Made by a program: the position numbers and the translations under genes
Notes under the pieces: generated by a model
Seen by the model: only the letters and a program-made list of their open reading frames with translations
Database searches by the model: none
What the model was told of the DNA's origin: nothing
Origin: Maea johnstoni
Lineage: Eukaryota > Annelida > Polychaeta > Spionida > Magelonidae
Length of the DNA: 64,000 nt
Assembly (NCBI GenBank): GCA_963942565.1
Contig: OZ012700.1
Location: forward strand, 5,563,093 to 5,627,092
Direction: 5' to 3'
Shown here: one piece after another, positions 23,761 to 34,128 of the stretch
Position numbering within the stretch: position 1 is the stretch's first letter
Layout of the letters: the number at the start of each line of letters is the position of its first letter

Positions 23761-23914
23761 GAAATGTGATACACACGATAACAGGTGGTGTGTTAACAAG
23801 AAGTGTGTAGGTATCAATAACACCATACACTGTGCAACAAAGTAGATCGAATAACTTCAAAGATAGATGATGATGGGTTCTGTAGCAGGCGATTCACCTG
23901 CCATACTGATAATA

Positions 23915-24305
23915 AGTGATATTTGATATAGTGCCCTTTCCACCTACAATGTTCAAAAGCGCTTTATAAAGAATAGTCAGTGAACAGATGTCTATGGTCA
24001 TATATCCAATTAAACTCCTTTCAGGATGTTTTCAGCTGGGTCTTGAAGTTTTGCACACTATCAGCAGTATTGATGTTGTCGGGGGCTCATTCCAAAGGCT
24101 TGGTGCATAGGCAAAGTAGGCCCTGTCACCAAACCTTTTCAGATTAGTGTGTGGTGTTTGTCATAATAACCGAGTGGTCTCATGCGTTGCCACTGACAAC
24201 TGGTTATCGCTCAGGATAATTAGCACAATTCAAGTCTAAGCTGTAACTCCAAAGCTGCAAGGGTTGAGATGTGTGAGTTCCTGTGAAAATGAGTTTGTAA
24301 ACTCA
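23915..24305 (-). mobile_element. CR1/L2-like LINE 3' end
   Basis: Minus-strand reading gives the end of a CR1-type protein, with FGDRAF-AP-SLW near 24,120 and ADSVQNFKTQLKTS at its close. A 3' UTR follows with AAAGCGCTTTTGAACATTGT and a short AT-rich tail. The related fragment at 40.83-41.01 kb shares ADSVQNF and the AGCGCT tail, and the large LINE at 30-32 kb has a similar tail. Confidence 0.7.
24068..24305. repeat. 238-bp direct repeat A (left copy)
   Basis: Runs from TATTGATGTTGTCGGGGGCT to GAGTTTGTAAACTCA. The right copy at 24,548-24,785 has the same length and about five differences. The 242-bp segment between them is absent from this LINE sequence. Confidence 0.9.
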
Positions 24306-24547
24306 GGCTGCTAGTAGTATTTAATGACCATGTCATACAACATGAAAGATACATTTACACTAATTCACACAAACGGTGTTACAAAAGAGAAACTAGACAA
24401 ATATTGATACTAGGCAATACTTAAATACTTAGAAAAACGTTACAGAGGAACAGAACGAAAGGGAAGCAAAACAAAAAAACTCCGAATTGATACACCTATA
24501 CAGAAAGCCATGTAGAACACATGCCTACTTGCATGAGGCTGGCTGCG
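24306..24547 (-). mobile_element. 242-bp insert B, 3' end of another repeat
   Basis: From GGCTGCTAGTAGTATTTAATG to CTGGCTGCG. It is nearly identical to 25,630-25,872, where the sequence continues past the right boundary. That suggests the insert is truncated at its right end, meaning 5' truncation if the element lies on the minus strand. It is probably the tail of a non-LTR element. Confidence 0.65.
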
Positions 24548-24785
24548 TATTGATGTTGTCGGGGGCTCATTCCAAAGGCTTGGTGCATAGGCACAGAAGG
24601 CCCTGTCACCAAATCTTTTCAGATTAGTGTGTGGTGTTTGCCATGATAACCGAGTGGTCTCATGCGTTGCCACTGACAACTGGTTATCGCTCAGGATAAT
24701 TAGCACAATTCAAGTCTAAGCTGTAACTCCAAAGCTGCAAGGGTTGAGATGTGTGAGTTCCTGTGAAAATGAGTTTGTAAACTCA
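24548..24785. repeat. 238-bp direct repeat A (right copy)
   Basis: Near-identical to 24,068-24,305. Minus-strand reading gives LKRFGDRAFCAYAPSLWN, the C-terminal signature of CR1-type LINE proteins. Confidence 0.9.
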
Positions 24786-25093
24786 TGCGAAAGCCAATGA
24801 TAATCAATTAGGACTGTTTAAGAACCCAATGTTCTCATCACTTTAACCCATAAATGCTAAATCGGCTAAAAGAGCCGGACAGTTCATGCAAAATATTTCA
24901 TGCAAAAGCTTAGTTGGGAAAATGTCTTAAATAAGAAATGTTACTCAGAACACTACATACAACTCTCCTGGTTTATTTAACAGTAATTATTAATTATTAA
25001 AGTGCACTTGTCATTCTGGGGCCATTCATCTGCAGTATGTTCATCTTTTTTTTACCTATTTTTATCCTTATCAATAATGTTTATCGCTAGATA

Positions 25094-25265
25094 TACAGGT
25101 GAGCTTGGATATGACGGACTCAATGGGACCAGGAAAATTGGTCCGTCATATGCAAAATCCGTCGTATACATATGACGAATACTTGATATGCATCAGACTG
25201 GGACCAAGCATATAGTCCGTCATATGCAAATATCCGTCGTACAGTGGTCGGTCATATCCTGTATA
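25094..25265. mobile_element. Tc1/pogo-like MITE, about 170 bp
   Basis: The left end TATACAGGTGAGCTTGGATATGACGGAC faces a right end whose complement reads TACAGGATATGACCGACC. GTCCGTCATATGCAAA occurs twice inside. TA flanks both ends. There is no coding capacity. Confidence 0.65.
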
Positions 25266-25629
25266 ACGTTTGTCGCATAGACCGTCCATCTTTATGTGTT
25301 AACTGGTCGTCCTAGGGATGGTATATGTTGCATCGTTAATTAACCCATTCACGCTTAAGTGCTCTAGAATTTTTCTTCGGTTCGATGCTAGTTGTGATTC
25401 TAACTCTGGAAGTAATAAGGATTTCACAAGATAGTTCAAAGATAGCTGTGGGTATTATTCTAAATATAATTTCTCCGTCAAATGTTTCGTTGCTTTTGCC
25501 TACAAAATGTCATCATAATTGTCAGGCTGCTTTGACCGTTGCGAGAATTAATCTATTTACCTTTCGAGCCTTTTCGTATAGGGCACACACTGCGAGGTTA
25601 CTTAACTGTGGAAGCACCATTGTATAATA
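25266..25629. other. Unassigned sequence
   Basis: No gene recognised; the 80-codon frame at 25,385-25,627 has no recognisable domain. Confidence 0.4.
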
Positions 25630-25872
25630 GGCTGCTAGTAGTATTTAATGACCATGTCATACAACATGAAAGATATATTTACACTAATTCACACAAACGG
25701 TGTTACAAAAGAGAAACTCGACAAATGTTGATACTAGGCAATACTTAAATACTTAGAAATACGTTACAGAGAAACAGAACGAAAAGGAAACAAAGCAAAA
25801 AACTCCGAATTGATACACCTCTATACAGAAAGCCATGTAGAACACATGCTTACTTGCATGAACCTGGCTGCG
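25630..25872 (-). mobile_element. Second copy of repeat B
   Basis: Matches 24,306-24,547 with about a dozen changes. Unlike that copy it continues to the right, so it shows the insert's longer form. It may belong to the LINE fragment at 26.07-26.66 kb, but no continuous link was seen. Confidence 0.7.
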
Positions 25873-26071
25873 CCTTTGTATTGGGCGACTTTACTCAAAA
25901 TCCTTAAAACCGTATAATAGTCGTATTCTTAAATGTACAGACTCCTGTGTTAGCCAGTCCCTAACCAATACCATTCATATTACTGAGTGTGTATGGCTTA
26001 TACTATAAATCCAGTTCCCAGCTATATAATGTACCTAAAATAAATTCTCCGATTCTAAGTCACTAATCCCT

Positions 26072-26661
26072 TCAATTGGTCCACCCAGAAGCCATAACAT
26101 TACTTAACTGTGTTGCTATTTGGAAAATTACACATAAGCTATAGTGTGAGATAAATTCAACAATTTGCTCATACATGGCTTTTCTCTTACCATGCACCCC
26201 TGAGCACTGCATGAGTAAATGGTGGATATCCTTTACAAGATAGAAATCACACGTTTCGCACGTTTCGTGACTGTGTGATAGATGAGGTAACCGAAAATCA
26301 TCTGACTTCAGCAGACGTGTGTGTGGGGTAATCCTTACAATACATTCACAGATGTGTATCCACGAGGCATATACGTCAGAGAGTTTCCACCAAGATAGAA
26401 ACTGGGGAGAGTGCATCTGATTATATCATTCTCATCATGGATTGTACTTATCATTTTCCAATACTGGTCATTAAGTTCCCTGGCTTTTGTCCATACAAGC
26501 TTGGACCACGCCCCTTTCCCAATTATGAGATCAGTGCCGTCCGCCATGTTTACAGCTTTACTCAATAACCCTAGTTTGTTACACGCTGATATTATGTCAA
26601 AATTCAGACTTCTATAGGAATGTTTTATGTACTTATCTTTGTCATAGAGGAATGTTTTCAT
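26072..26661 (-). mobile_element. LINE C-terminal fragment with CCHC finger
   Basis: Two minus-strand frames overlap. The upstream one (26,335-26,661) contains VNMADGTDLIIGKGAWSKLV; the downstream one (26,072-26,416) contains CETCDFYLVKDIHHLLMQC, a C-x2-C...H-x4-C finger found after the RT domain in several non-LTR groups. It aligns by eye with 37.1-38.0 kb (VVNTFGMM...GHVWSKYVWKK and FCDRCDHAVIGYVRHLVLKC). The two frames mean at least one frameshift. Confidence 0.7.
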
Positions 26662-26774
26662 TCGACTAATAAATACCTGCCTGAGAACGTGTCTAGCCCC
26701 TAAAATGTAGCCTTAAATTTTGGTTATGCAAATGATGTGCATTTGCAATTAGCCAGTAGATTACAACATTATAA

Positions 26775-27060
26775 GGCATAATTATTGTATATCATTATCA
26801 GAATAATAATGATAATGATAATAATATTGATAATGATAATATAATGATAATAATAATGATAATGATAATAACAATAATGATAATAATAATGATGATGTTA
26901 ATAATGATAATATGGAATTTTGTTTGTAAAGATCGGTTGATGTAATAATGATGATAGTTACAAGTTTGATAATGATAATGGTAGTAATAGTAATGATATA
27001 AATGATGATATTGATAATGATGATGATCATCATCATCATGATTATAATAAGAATAAGAAA
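26775..27060. repeat. Complex (GATAAT)-type microsatellite
   Basis: Interrupted GATAAT/AATAAT/ATG repeats. Tyr/Ile-rich frames through it are artefacts. 27,061-27,560 holds no recognised gene. Confidence 0.9.
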
Positions 27061-27574
27061 AAGAATCCATTCCCTTCACCACTACTTCCAAAAGAACTCA
27101 TATTTATTTATGCGTCATTCTACATGAAAATGGACTAAGTATGGTGTTTCAAACGCCTTGTAGTAAGGTATTCTTATACTTTTTATGAATATTTCTGTGA
27201 ATTGTATTATCATAATTCTATAAACTGTAGTATGTTATCAACCCCATTCCTTTTCCCAGCTTTGAGAAAAGGTACCATTCCCTGCACATACTTTCCTAAT
27301 TTCCCTTACGTCCTTGTCATAAATATATTCGTACCTTGCAACCCAAACAATGATATCCCGCTAGTATCACCGCCAGTGTATATCATGACATTTAGAATTG
27401 GTTTTATTGGCTTTGGCTTACCCATTTTAGGGCATAACAGGGTTTTATACATGTACCAGTTCATGTTGATACTGTAGTGCAAATGTACAGATGAACAAAT
27501 AAGCGTTTTGGATTTCGCAAAATTACAGGTGATATTCGAGTCATTTTGACTGACACTAGTATTGGTGACGCATG

Positions 27575-27678
27575 TCGCGTTGCATTCTGGGAATCAAACA
27601 TTCAACAACAACAGGTGTAATTGGCAGTTGTCAAGCTAGCGGGGATCCATATGCGACAGACAGAGCATTTGTTTAAAC
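27575..27678 (+). promoter_or_regulatory. Candidate 5' region of the LRR gene
   Basis: GCATTCTGGGAA, 90 bp before the ATG, resembles the ZNF143/Staf-type promoter motif (complement TTCCCAGAATGC). There is no clear TATA box. The transcription start is not known; this is weak motif evidence only. Confidence 0.3.
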
Positions 27679-27978
27679 ATGACAGGTTTCACCAGCAGTA
27701 TCCGAACTCTCGTAGGAACAATACTCGTCTTTTCATTGTCTGTTGGCAGTAGTGAGGCGGCCTATACGCGAGAGCAATGCGCTCCAAGTATCCGCGATGC
27801 GCTGAGAGAGTGCAAATGTCTCGAGACCAGGCGCGGCTACTACGTCGACTGTCAGCTTGGCAACGTCACCTATAGGCAATTCCCAGAACTCGGACAGCTG
27901 AACAAGACCATCACCCGAGTGGAACTACATGGGGGCTACATAGGCAACTTTCCTGCAGAGCCATTTGGAAAGCTTGCG
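27679..27978 (+). CDS. LRR transmembrane protein gene, exon 1 (signal peptide and N-cap)
   Basis: ATG opens 100 codons ending in phase 0 at a GTAAGT donor. Residues 1 to about 29 form a signal peptide (LVGTILVFSLSVGSSEA). Cys residues at C-x13-CKC-x11-C make an LRR N-terminal cap. The last part, TRVELHGGYIGNFPAEPFGKLA, begins the first LRR. The donor joins in phase with the acceptor at 34,128, across a 6.15-kb intron that carries a LINE and other repeats on the opposite strand. No family member was identified by name; a single-pass LRR surface receptor or adhesion protein is likely. Confidence 0.85.
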
Positions 27979-28104
27979 GTAAGTGTCAATGTCTGTGAGG
28001 CCGGTATAAAGGACAGAGTTTTGAAAAATATTTTTTCAGAGCTATCTGAATCTGAAAATCATATTTTTGAATAGTTGGATTACGCATAAACGACATTACT
28101 AAGT

Positions 28105-28215
28105 AGGGAATGAATGAATGAGGATTTAAAGACACATCGGTACACAAAGGCCATTTAATGCCATACAATATTACCAAAAGGTAGTCCTTGTTGAGGAACA
28201 ATGACAAAGCATGAT
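28105..28215 (-). mobile_element. 3' end fragment of the I-group LINE
   Basis: GAATGAATGAATGAGGATTT followed by CACATCGGTACACAAAGGCC matches the 3' end of the LINE at 14,275-14,400 in the same orientation. Only about 110 bp is shared, so it is a heavily 5'-truncated copy in the LRR-gene intron. Confidence 0.75.
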
Positions 28216-28764
28216 CATTTTAAGAGAAAGAAGAAAAAGAGGGAAAGTAAGAGCAAAGCCTTCTGATCCAGAGATCCAAAGAGATTTATTAGGCGAGCAG
28301 GGTGCCACACCAGCTTCGGCTTCCCTGGGAGGTGCCAACTCCTATTGCACACCATTGAGCAAGCCAATAGGGTGTGCCCCTTGCAGGGTACTCAGTAGGG
28401 AATAAGATTTTAATGCAATAATTTGCATTTTGGGCCAATTGGAGAGGTAGGCCTTGGCTATCGCGAACCTGCGAACTCACGCTTGGGCGCCAGCCATAGT
28501 AACCAGTTAAAAAGACAGCTTAGAATTGGCTCTTGATGAACTAGATGTAATTTTAGAATCTCGGGAAGATGATAATTTCTCCCACTCTGAGGTGTGTTTT
28601 ACAGTTAAGGATAAGTTGTCCTCAATGGGCTGTCTTCAATGGGGTTAAAGGTCAAACTAGTGTAATTGTCCAATCAGATCCCTCAATTTCAATCAGCGGG
28701 TCACGGCTCCTGGGTGAAAGGTTTAGCTAGCTAACTTCACGGTAAAACGTGTAAATTTCTCCTT
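28216..28764. other. Intron sequence, unassigned
   Basis: CTATTGCACACCATTGAGCA near 28,340 resembles 20,297; otherwise nothing recognised. Confidence 0.4.
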
Positions 28765-28925
28765 TTTTCGTGGGAGAAATAGGTTCCATCAGTCGTGGAT
28801 TGAAAGAGGAGGTATCTTGCACTCGTGAGTGATTTTGTGTCTTGGGCCTCGGCAAGACACAAAATCACTCACTCGTGCAAGATACCTCCCTTTTCCATCC
28901 ACGACTGATAGAACCTCTATATCCC
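28765..28925. mobile_element. Foldback element in the LRR-gene intron
   Basis: GGAGGTATCTTGCACTCGTG through GTGTCTTG is followed after an 8-base loop by its near-exact complement. The pairing extends outward through ATCAGTCGTGGAT and a GGGA-AAATAGG-like block, giving arms of roughly 75-80 bp with the best matching inside. No coding capacity. Confidence 0.75.
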
Positions 28926-29654
28926 ACCTATCTGTGGAGACTTCGATGTAGACATGGTTAAGCTAGCCGGTCGTATAGGGCGTGGCCAGCCAATTTAAGT
29001 TGGTAATTTAGTATTCATATTCACGGAGATAGGAGGGATATTATCATTAACTGTCAACCTGGAGACTATGCAAAAATTTTAATTTCCCAATTTTGCCACC
29101 GAAATTACTTAAGAATGGTAAAAGAACTGAGTTAGGTTTACTAGCTTTTATTGATAAGCTAAGGTTTTGGGTATTTTATGGAAAAAGTAACGAAATGTAA
29201 AAGCTTATACAATTGTGATTTTTGTACGTTCATAGGCTCGAGATCTATCATTCTATGGAATTTCGAATTAATACCTCATTCATGCTAAATTTTGGATCAT
29301 TTTGATGTAATATAATGAGAAAAGAAAAAATTAGTAGTACCTACGTAACAAGCATAGTGGAACCTGTGAACATGGAGCACTCATGAGCAATTAAGAAGTG
29401 CTTCATGTATGGAAGTCCCTAACATCACAGGTCACGTAGATCAAGAAGCAGGGTCATTTAAATAGCATCAATATCAATTTATGGTAGAGAATAGTGGTAG
29501 AGCTTCTACTATTACTCTCAGAGTGTCAGGTTTATATCACTCAGTTACATACTTATCATTCCGTGAGATGTTATTTCTTATATAATTAAATATACATGTA
29601 AATTATTCAAGAATGAAAAACAAAACACACACGTGGATCTTTCGAATGACAATC
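28926..29654. other. Intron sequence, unassigned
   Basis: AT-rich; no feature recognised. Confidence 0.4.
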
Positions 29655-29930
29655 ACTGTGTGAGAAAGTTTCCTAAACCACTTACAACTGGTTAGTCATG
29701 ATTTAACCATGATATGACAGAAAAACTGACGAAAAAACTAAATTCCGAATTTCCAAATATGTGTTTGTTCCTTGATCCCAGACAGGCCATGTGAGAAAAT
29801 GACTACTGACTTGAGGTTAGGCGGTGGTTTTCACTGGGTTACTATAGTTTCTTCCATCACTAACAACAGGCTAGTTACAACGTAGCCTAAATATGGCAGA
29901 AAAAGGAGGATAATGGAAATTCCAAATTAT
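29655..29930 (+). repeat. Two SINE family 2 body fragments
   Basis: A first fragment (to about 29,758) has CCACTTACAACTGGTTAGTC and a TTCCAAAT end. A second (29,765-29,930) has GGTTAGGCGGTGGTTTTCACTGGG and a GGAAATTCCAAATT end. They match the 13.9-kb SINE body in order. Both lack clear heads. Confidence 0.6.
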
Positions 29931-29989
29931 TGCATAAATCAGGATTCATTTTGACTCCCCTCTATTCATATCTTCACCATACTTCTCTT

Positions 29990-32406
29990 AATAATAATAA
30001 TAATAATAATAATTGGAATTTATATAGCGCCTTTTCCATTCATAAAATGTTCAAAAGCGCTGCACATTGTCATAGTTTGAGTCATAGTCCACAACGCCTC
30101 AATGGGCGAGCCTGAAAAGGTGTGTTTTGAGACACTTCTTGAATGCCTGACACGATGTAGAATCCTTCAGGTGTTGTGGAAGCGCATTCCATAATCTCGG
30201 TGCACTAATGGAGAAAGCGCGATCTCCAATTTGAGTCTAGTCCGAGGCTCATCCAGAAGGCCCTTTGCTTCTGATCGTAGATCGGGTCGTAGATGGCGTC
30301 TGGGTTTATAAGGCTCGAGCAGCTCCTTGATGTACTGAGGTGCAAGTCCGTTTAGTGCATTGTATACCAGCAGTAGGACCTTAAATTGGATGCGGAATTT
30401 GATTGGTAGCCAGTGAAGTTTGATGAGAACAGGTGTGATATGTTCATACTTCCTGGTTCTCGATACTATCCTTGCTGCACTGTTTTGTAGTCGCTGCAGC
30501 TTTGCAATCAAATCCTGTTGTATTCCAATTAGGAGAGCATTGCAGTAATCCAAGCGAGACATCACCAGTGACTGCATCACTGTTTTTGTGGCATCTTCTG
30601 TTAACACACGTCTCGCTTTTCCAATATTTCTCAGGTGAAAGCTAGATTTTTTGACAACACTCTTGACATGGGGTGCCATGATCAGTAGAGAGGCAAACAT
30701 AGCTCCCAGATTCCGCACAGGCTCAGATGCAACAGACACATCAGTCCCCGCTACAGAGAGTGACTTAATGTTCAGTTCAGCTAGGTGTTTCTTAGAGCCG
30801 AATAGAATTATTTCAGTCTTGTCATTGTTGAGTTTCAGCTTGTTCTGAGACATCCAGACACTAATGTCACACAAACATTTCTCAAGATTTAGGATTTCAC
30901 GTTTGACTATTGCGTTATCACTTGTCTTTTTGAATGATAAGCAGAGCTGGGTGTCATCAGCATAGCCATGATTGCTCAGACCGTAGGATCGGATTAGAGG
31001 TATGATGTATATTAGGAACAATAGTGCACCCAACACAGATCCCTGTGGTACAGACCACAGGATTTCCTGATTTTCGGAGAAGTCATCATTGATTTTAATC
31101 CTCTGTTTCCTGCCTAGCAGGTACGATTTGAACCACTGTAGAGCAGATCCTTTAACTCCAAGAACTGACTCCATCCTAGATAGAAGGATGGAGTGATCGA
31201 TTGTATCGAAAGCAGCGCTAAGATCGAGTAACACAAGGATCGCAGCCCCACCCTGATCGAGAGTGCGAAGGATGTTGTTCTGTAACCGCACAAGTGCAGT
31301 CTCAGTGCTATGACATGCTCTGTATGCCGACTGCATGGGTTCATGTAGCTGATTGATAGTCATGTAATTTGTAAGCCTTGCAGCAACTACCCTTTCCAAT
31401 ACTTTTGACAAGAATGATAAGTTGCTTACAGGACGATAGTTCTTGAGCACCTCCGGGTCGAGATCATCTTTCTTCAGTAACGGAGTGACTAATGCCTGTT
31501 TCATGGAGTCAGGCACGTTGGCGCTCTGCAACGACAAATTCACTAAAATCGTAACCATTGGAATAAGCTCATCTACCGAGTCTTTCACCATCCAAGTGGG
31601 AGCGGGATCTAGAGAGCAGCTCTTAGTCGGTGATTTTGCTATGATTTTGCGAACTTCGCTTTCAGTCACAGCCGAGAAAACATTCAGTGAACATGTTAAT
31701 GCCGGGGTAGGTAAATTTAACTGGTGTCTGGAGAGATCTGGCAGCTCGTCGCGTATCTTACATACTTTGTCAGTAAAGAACACAGCGAAGTGGTTTGCCA
31801 ATTCTTCTGTTGATGCATGCTCAGGGAGTTTCATCTCACTCCTTTGATGTAATATGTCTTTGACAATGTTACTGAGGTTTTTTGAATCAGTGGAGGACTC
31901 AGCTATCAGATTGTTGTAGTTGTCCTTCTTAGCTTGTAATAACATGTTGTTAAATTTGGTCCTCGCAGTTTTAAACAGGTCATAGTGGACAGTGAGGTTG
32001 GTGTCTCTCCACTTCCTTTCCCATTTCCTCTTTTCACATTTTGCACCATACAAATCATCTGAGAACCATGGTTGTTTTGGCCGAATTGTTACCATTTTCA
32101 CTCTTGCTGGTGCATGCTTGTCAAGTACCGTTGTTAGTGCAGAATTGTAGTGATTAGTCAAATACTCCACGGAGCAGCCTTCAGCATTACCAGGTTGTAG
32201 AGCGTCCTTCAAGTCCTCTCTAAAATTGGGCATGTTGACACTGCGGAGTTTACGCTCTGACTTCGGCACCTGGATCGGACGTGGTTTAGGGTGAAACACA
32301 TCACACAGAATGAGATTGTGGTCAGAGAGCTGGTCTCCAACCTTCCACTGACTTATAAGATTCTCATTGTCCCTGGTTATGACCACATCAAGGGTGTGTC
32401 CCATAA
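29990..32406 (-). mobile_element. CR1/L2-like LINE, long open frame, 5'-truncated
   Basis: The minus strand from 32,404 to 30,167 is open for 745 codons. It starts at the end of the endonuclease (TLDVVIT, then QLSDHNLILCDV) and continues through a complete reverse transcriptase with NYRPVSNLSFLSKVLE, LLDLSAAFDTIDH, VPQGSVLGALLF and the catalytic YADD at residue 481. The C-terminal LHWLPIKFRIQFKVLLLVYNALNGLAP is typical of CR1/L2-type proteins. Near 30,220-30,240 the frame slips: LWNALPQHLKDST continues in another frame. The 3' UTR ends at an (ATT)n tail near 29,990. The missing upstream endonuclease makes it non-autonomous. It lies antisense in the LRR-gene intron. Confidence 0.92.
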
Positions 32407-33084
32407 TACTTCCTATTCAGCAGATTATAATATATAGGTTGTCTCTGCAAAAACACTGCACACTTAGAACCACACCTTTTGTCTGTTTCCTTCCTCAAGA
32501 TTAAATAACCCCAATCTAATAGCAAGAGGCTTTGGGAAAATGGGCTCCTATCACTCATGGTTAGAAATTACCAAAATATTTGAGTACCCATTGATGGACT
32601 ACTTGTCCCCAACATTTAGTAGTCCTTCTACCTATTCCCCTTGTAATTAGTAGCCCAAGTAGGGCATATCATGTATTTTGATAAGGCTTTCCTAAATGTA
32701 CAGTCAGTACTTAGCCCAATGGACCTACAAGCCCTTTGTTTAAGCAGCCCTACCACTATTCCATCAAAGATATTATAGCCACAGGCTATTGGGTTACCTT
32801 GCACCATTACAGTATGCAGGTACTGCAGTTGAAATGCTCTACGTACAGAGGTAATCTATCAGGTTCCCCTGTACATTAACCTCTAATATGATTTTCCAGC
32901 TTGCATTAGCAACATAATACATTTTTCCTGTTCCAACACATCTGAGGTAGCATTACAAGAATTAATAGTCAAAGTAATGTACATGTGCATATATACTCAT
33001 ATTTACTTGTATTTTTCATATTGCAGTATGTTCTTAGATCAAGAGCATCCTCCTGAACACATTTGTAGCAAGTTTTGAGTTTCA
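32407..33084. other. Intron sequence, unassigned
   Basis: No gene or clear repeat recognised upstream of the LINE truncation point. Confidence 0.4.
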
Positions 33085-33640
33085 ATCACGAAAATGAATT
33101 TCCCAGAAGGAAATTCCAAAAAACATGCTTTTTTAGTGATTGTTTGCATACAATGCCACAAAATTCACGTACAGTAAAGCCCACCCTATGTAGATATGGA
33201 CAAGCATTGATGACGACTTGTAAAGAAAAAACGCCTTCAAAAATATTTCTAGAGCCCTTTCAGGAAATTGGCAACCCGCCTAATTTTGATGTGATGTGGC
33301 TCCCTTGAAAAACATATCTGTGTTTGTTTGTTTTTGGCATAATGTCAAGACTCACCGGCCCTTCACTTGAAAATCAGACTCCACTATTTGATCATTCATG
33401 TCTTCGCTAAGGTTCAAGGCCGTACCTCAACATAGGATCTGCATAATGAATAGTCTAAAACATTTTTGAATTTCCCATAAGCCTCAAAATTACTAACAGC
33501 ACATGGTTTACATAGCAAGTGGTGATTATCAGGTCCTGTAAGAATTCAAGGTACCTGTGACATGACCTTGGACATAGATGGGGTTCATATCTGTCATATT
33601 CTAAAACGCTTCAAAGACCGCATCGTTATTCACTTTCAGC
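33085..33640 (-). repeat. Dispersed repeat, copy 2
   Basis: 33,305-33,640 is the inverted match of 8,386-8,705. Its left part (33,090-33,260), with TGATGACGACTTGTAAAGAA, also resembles 40,060-40,260 (TGGTGACGACTTGTAAAAAA), so the full element may be longer. Class unknown. Confidence 0.55.
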
Positions 33641-34128
33641 CAAATAATAGAGATGAGAATATTGATAATAATGATCTAGTTCGAGGGAATCTGCATGGTC
33701 AAAGCAGACAGGCAGAGTTGAGTTGATCCTATTCAGGCAATGAAGTATGCTCATGCCATTGATATTACTTTCAGAAATGGGGGCCGCGGATGCATCTAGC
33801 ATAATCACGTACTTGAATATTAAGAACTAAATGTTTCTAAATATCATTTGATATACTGTATACTGCTTTAATTTGGAGTGCTAATAATTAAGCTTTACAG
33901 CCCTGCTGAAGTGCATTTGTGCTACTTTATATTAGCGAATTCAAGCACTCAAACTATATATTTATTACGTTGTAGATATCTATTTGAATGGTGTTTTTTT
34001 GGCGCTATTATGGGTAGAGCGAAAACAGCGAAAATTAAATGCCTGTAAAATATACGTTATATAGTATTCCATTGATTAATTGACAAATGTCAGGACAATT
34101 ACCATAGAATTCACCTTTCATTTTTCAG

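Noticed and set aside
30651-31847. Plus-strand open frames of 65-134 codons
   Set aside because: Shadows of the antisense LINE reverse-transcriptase frame.
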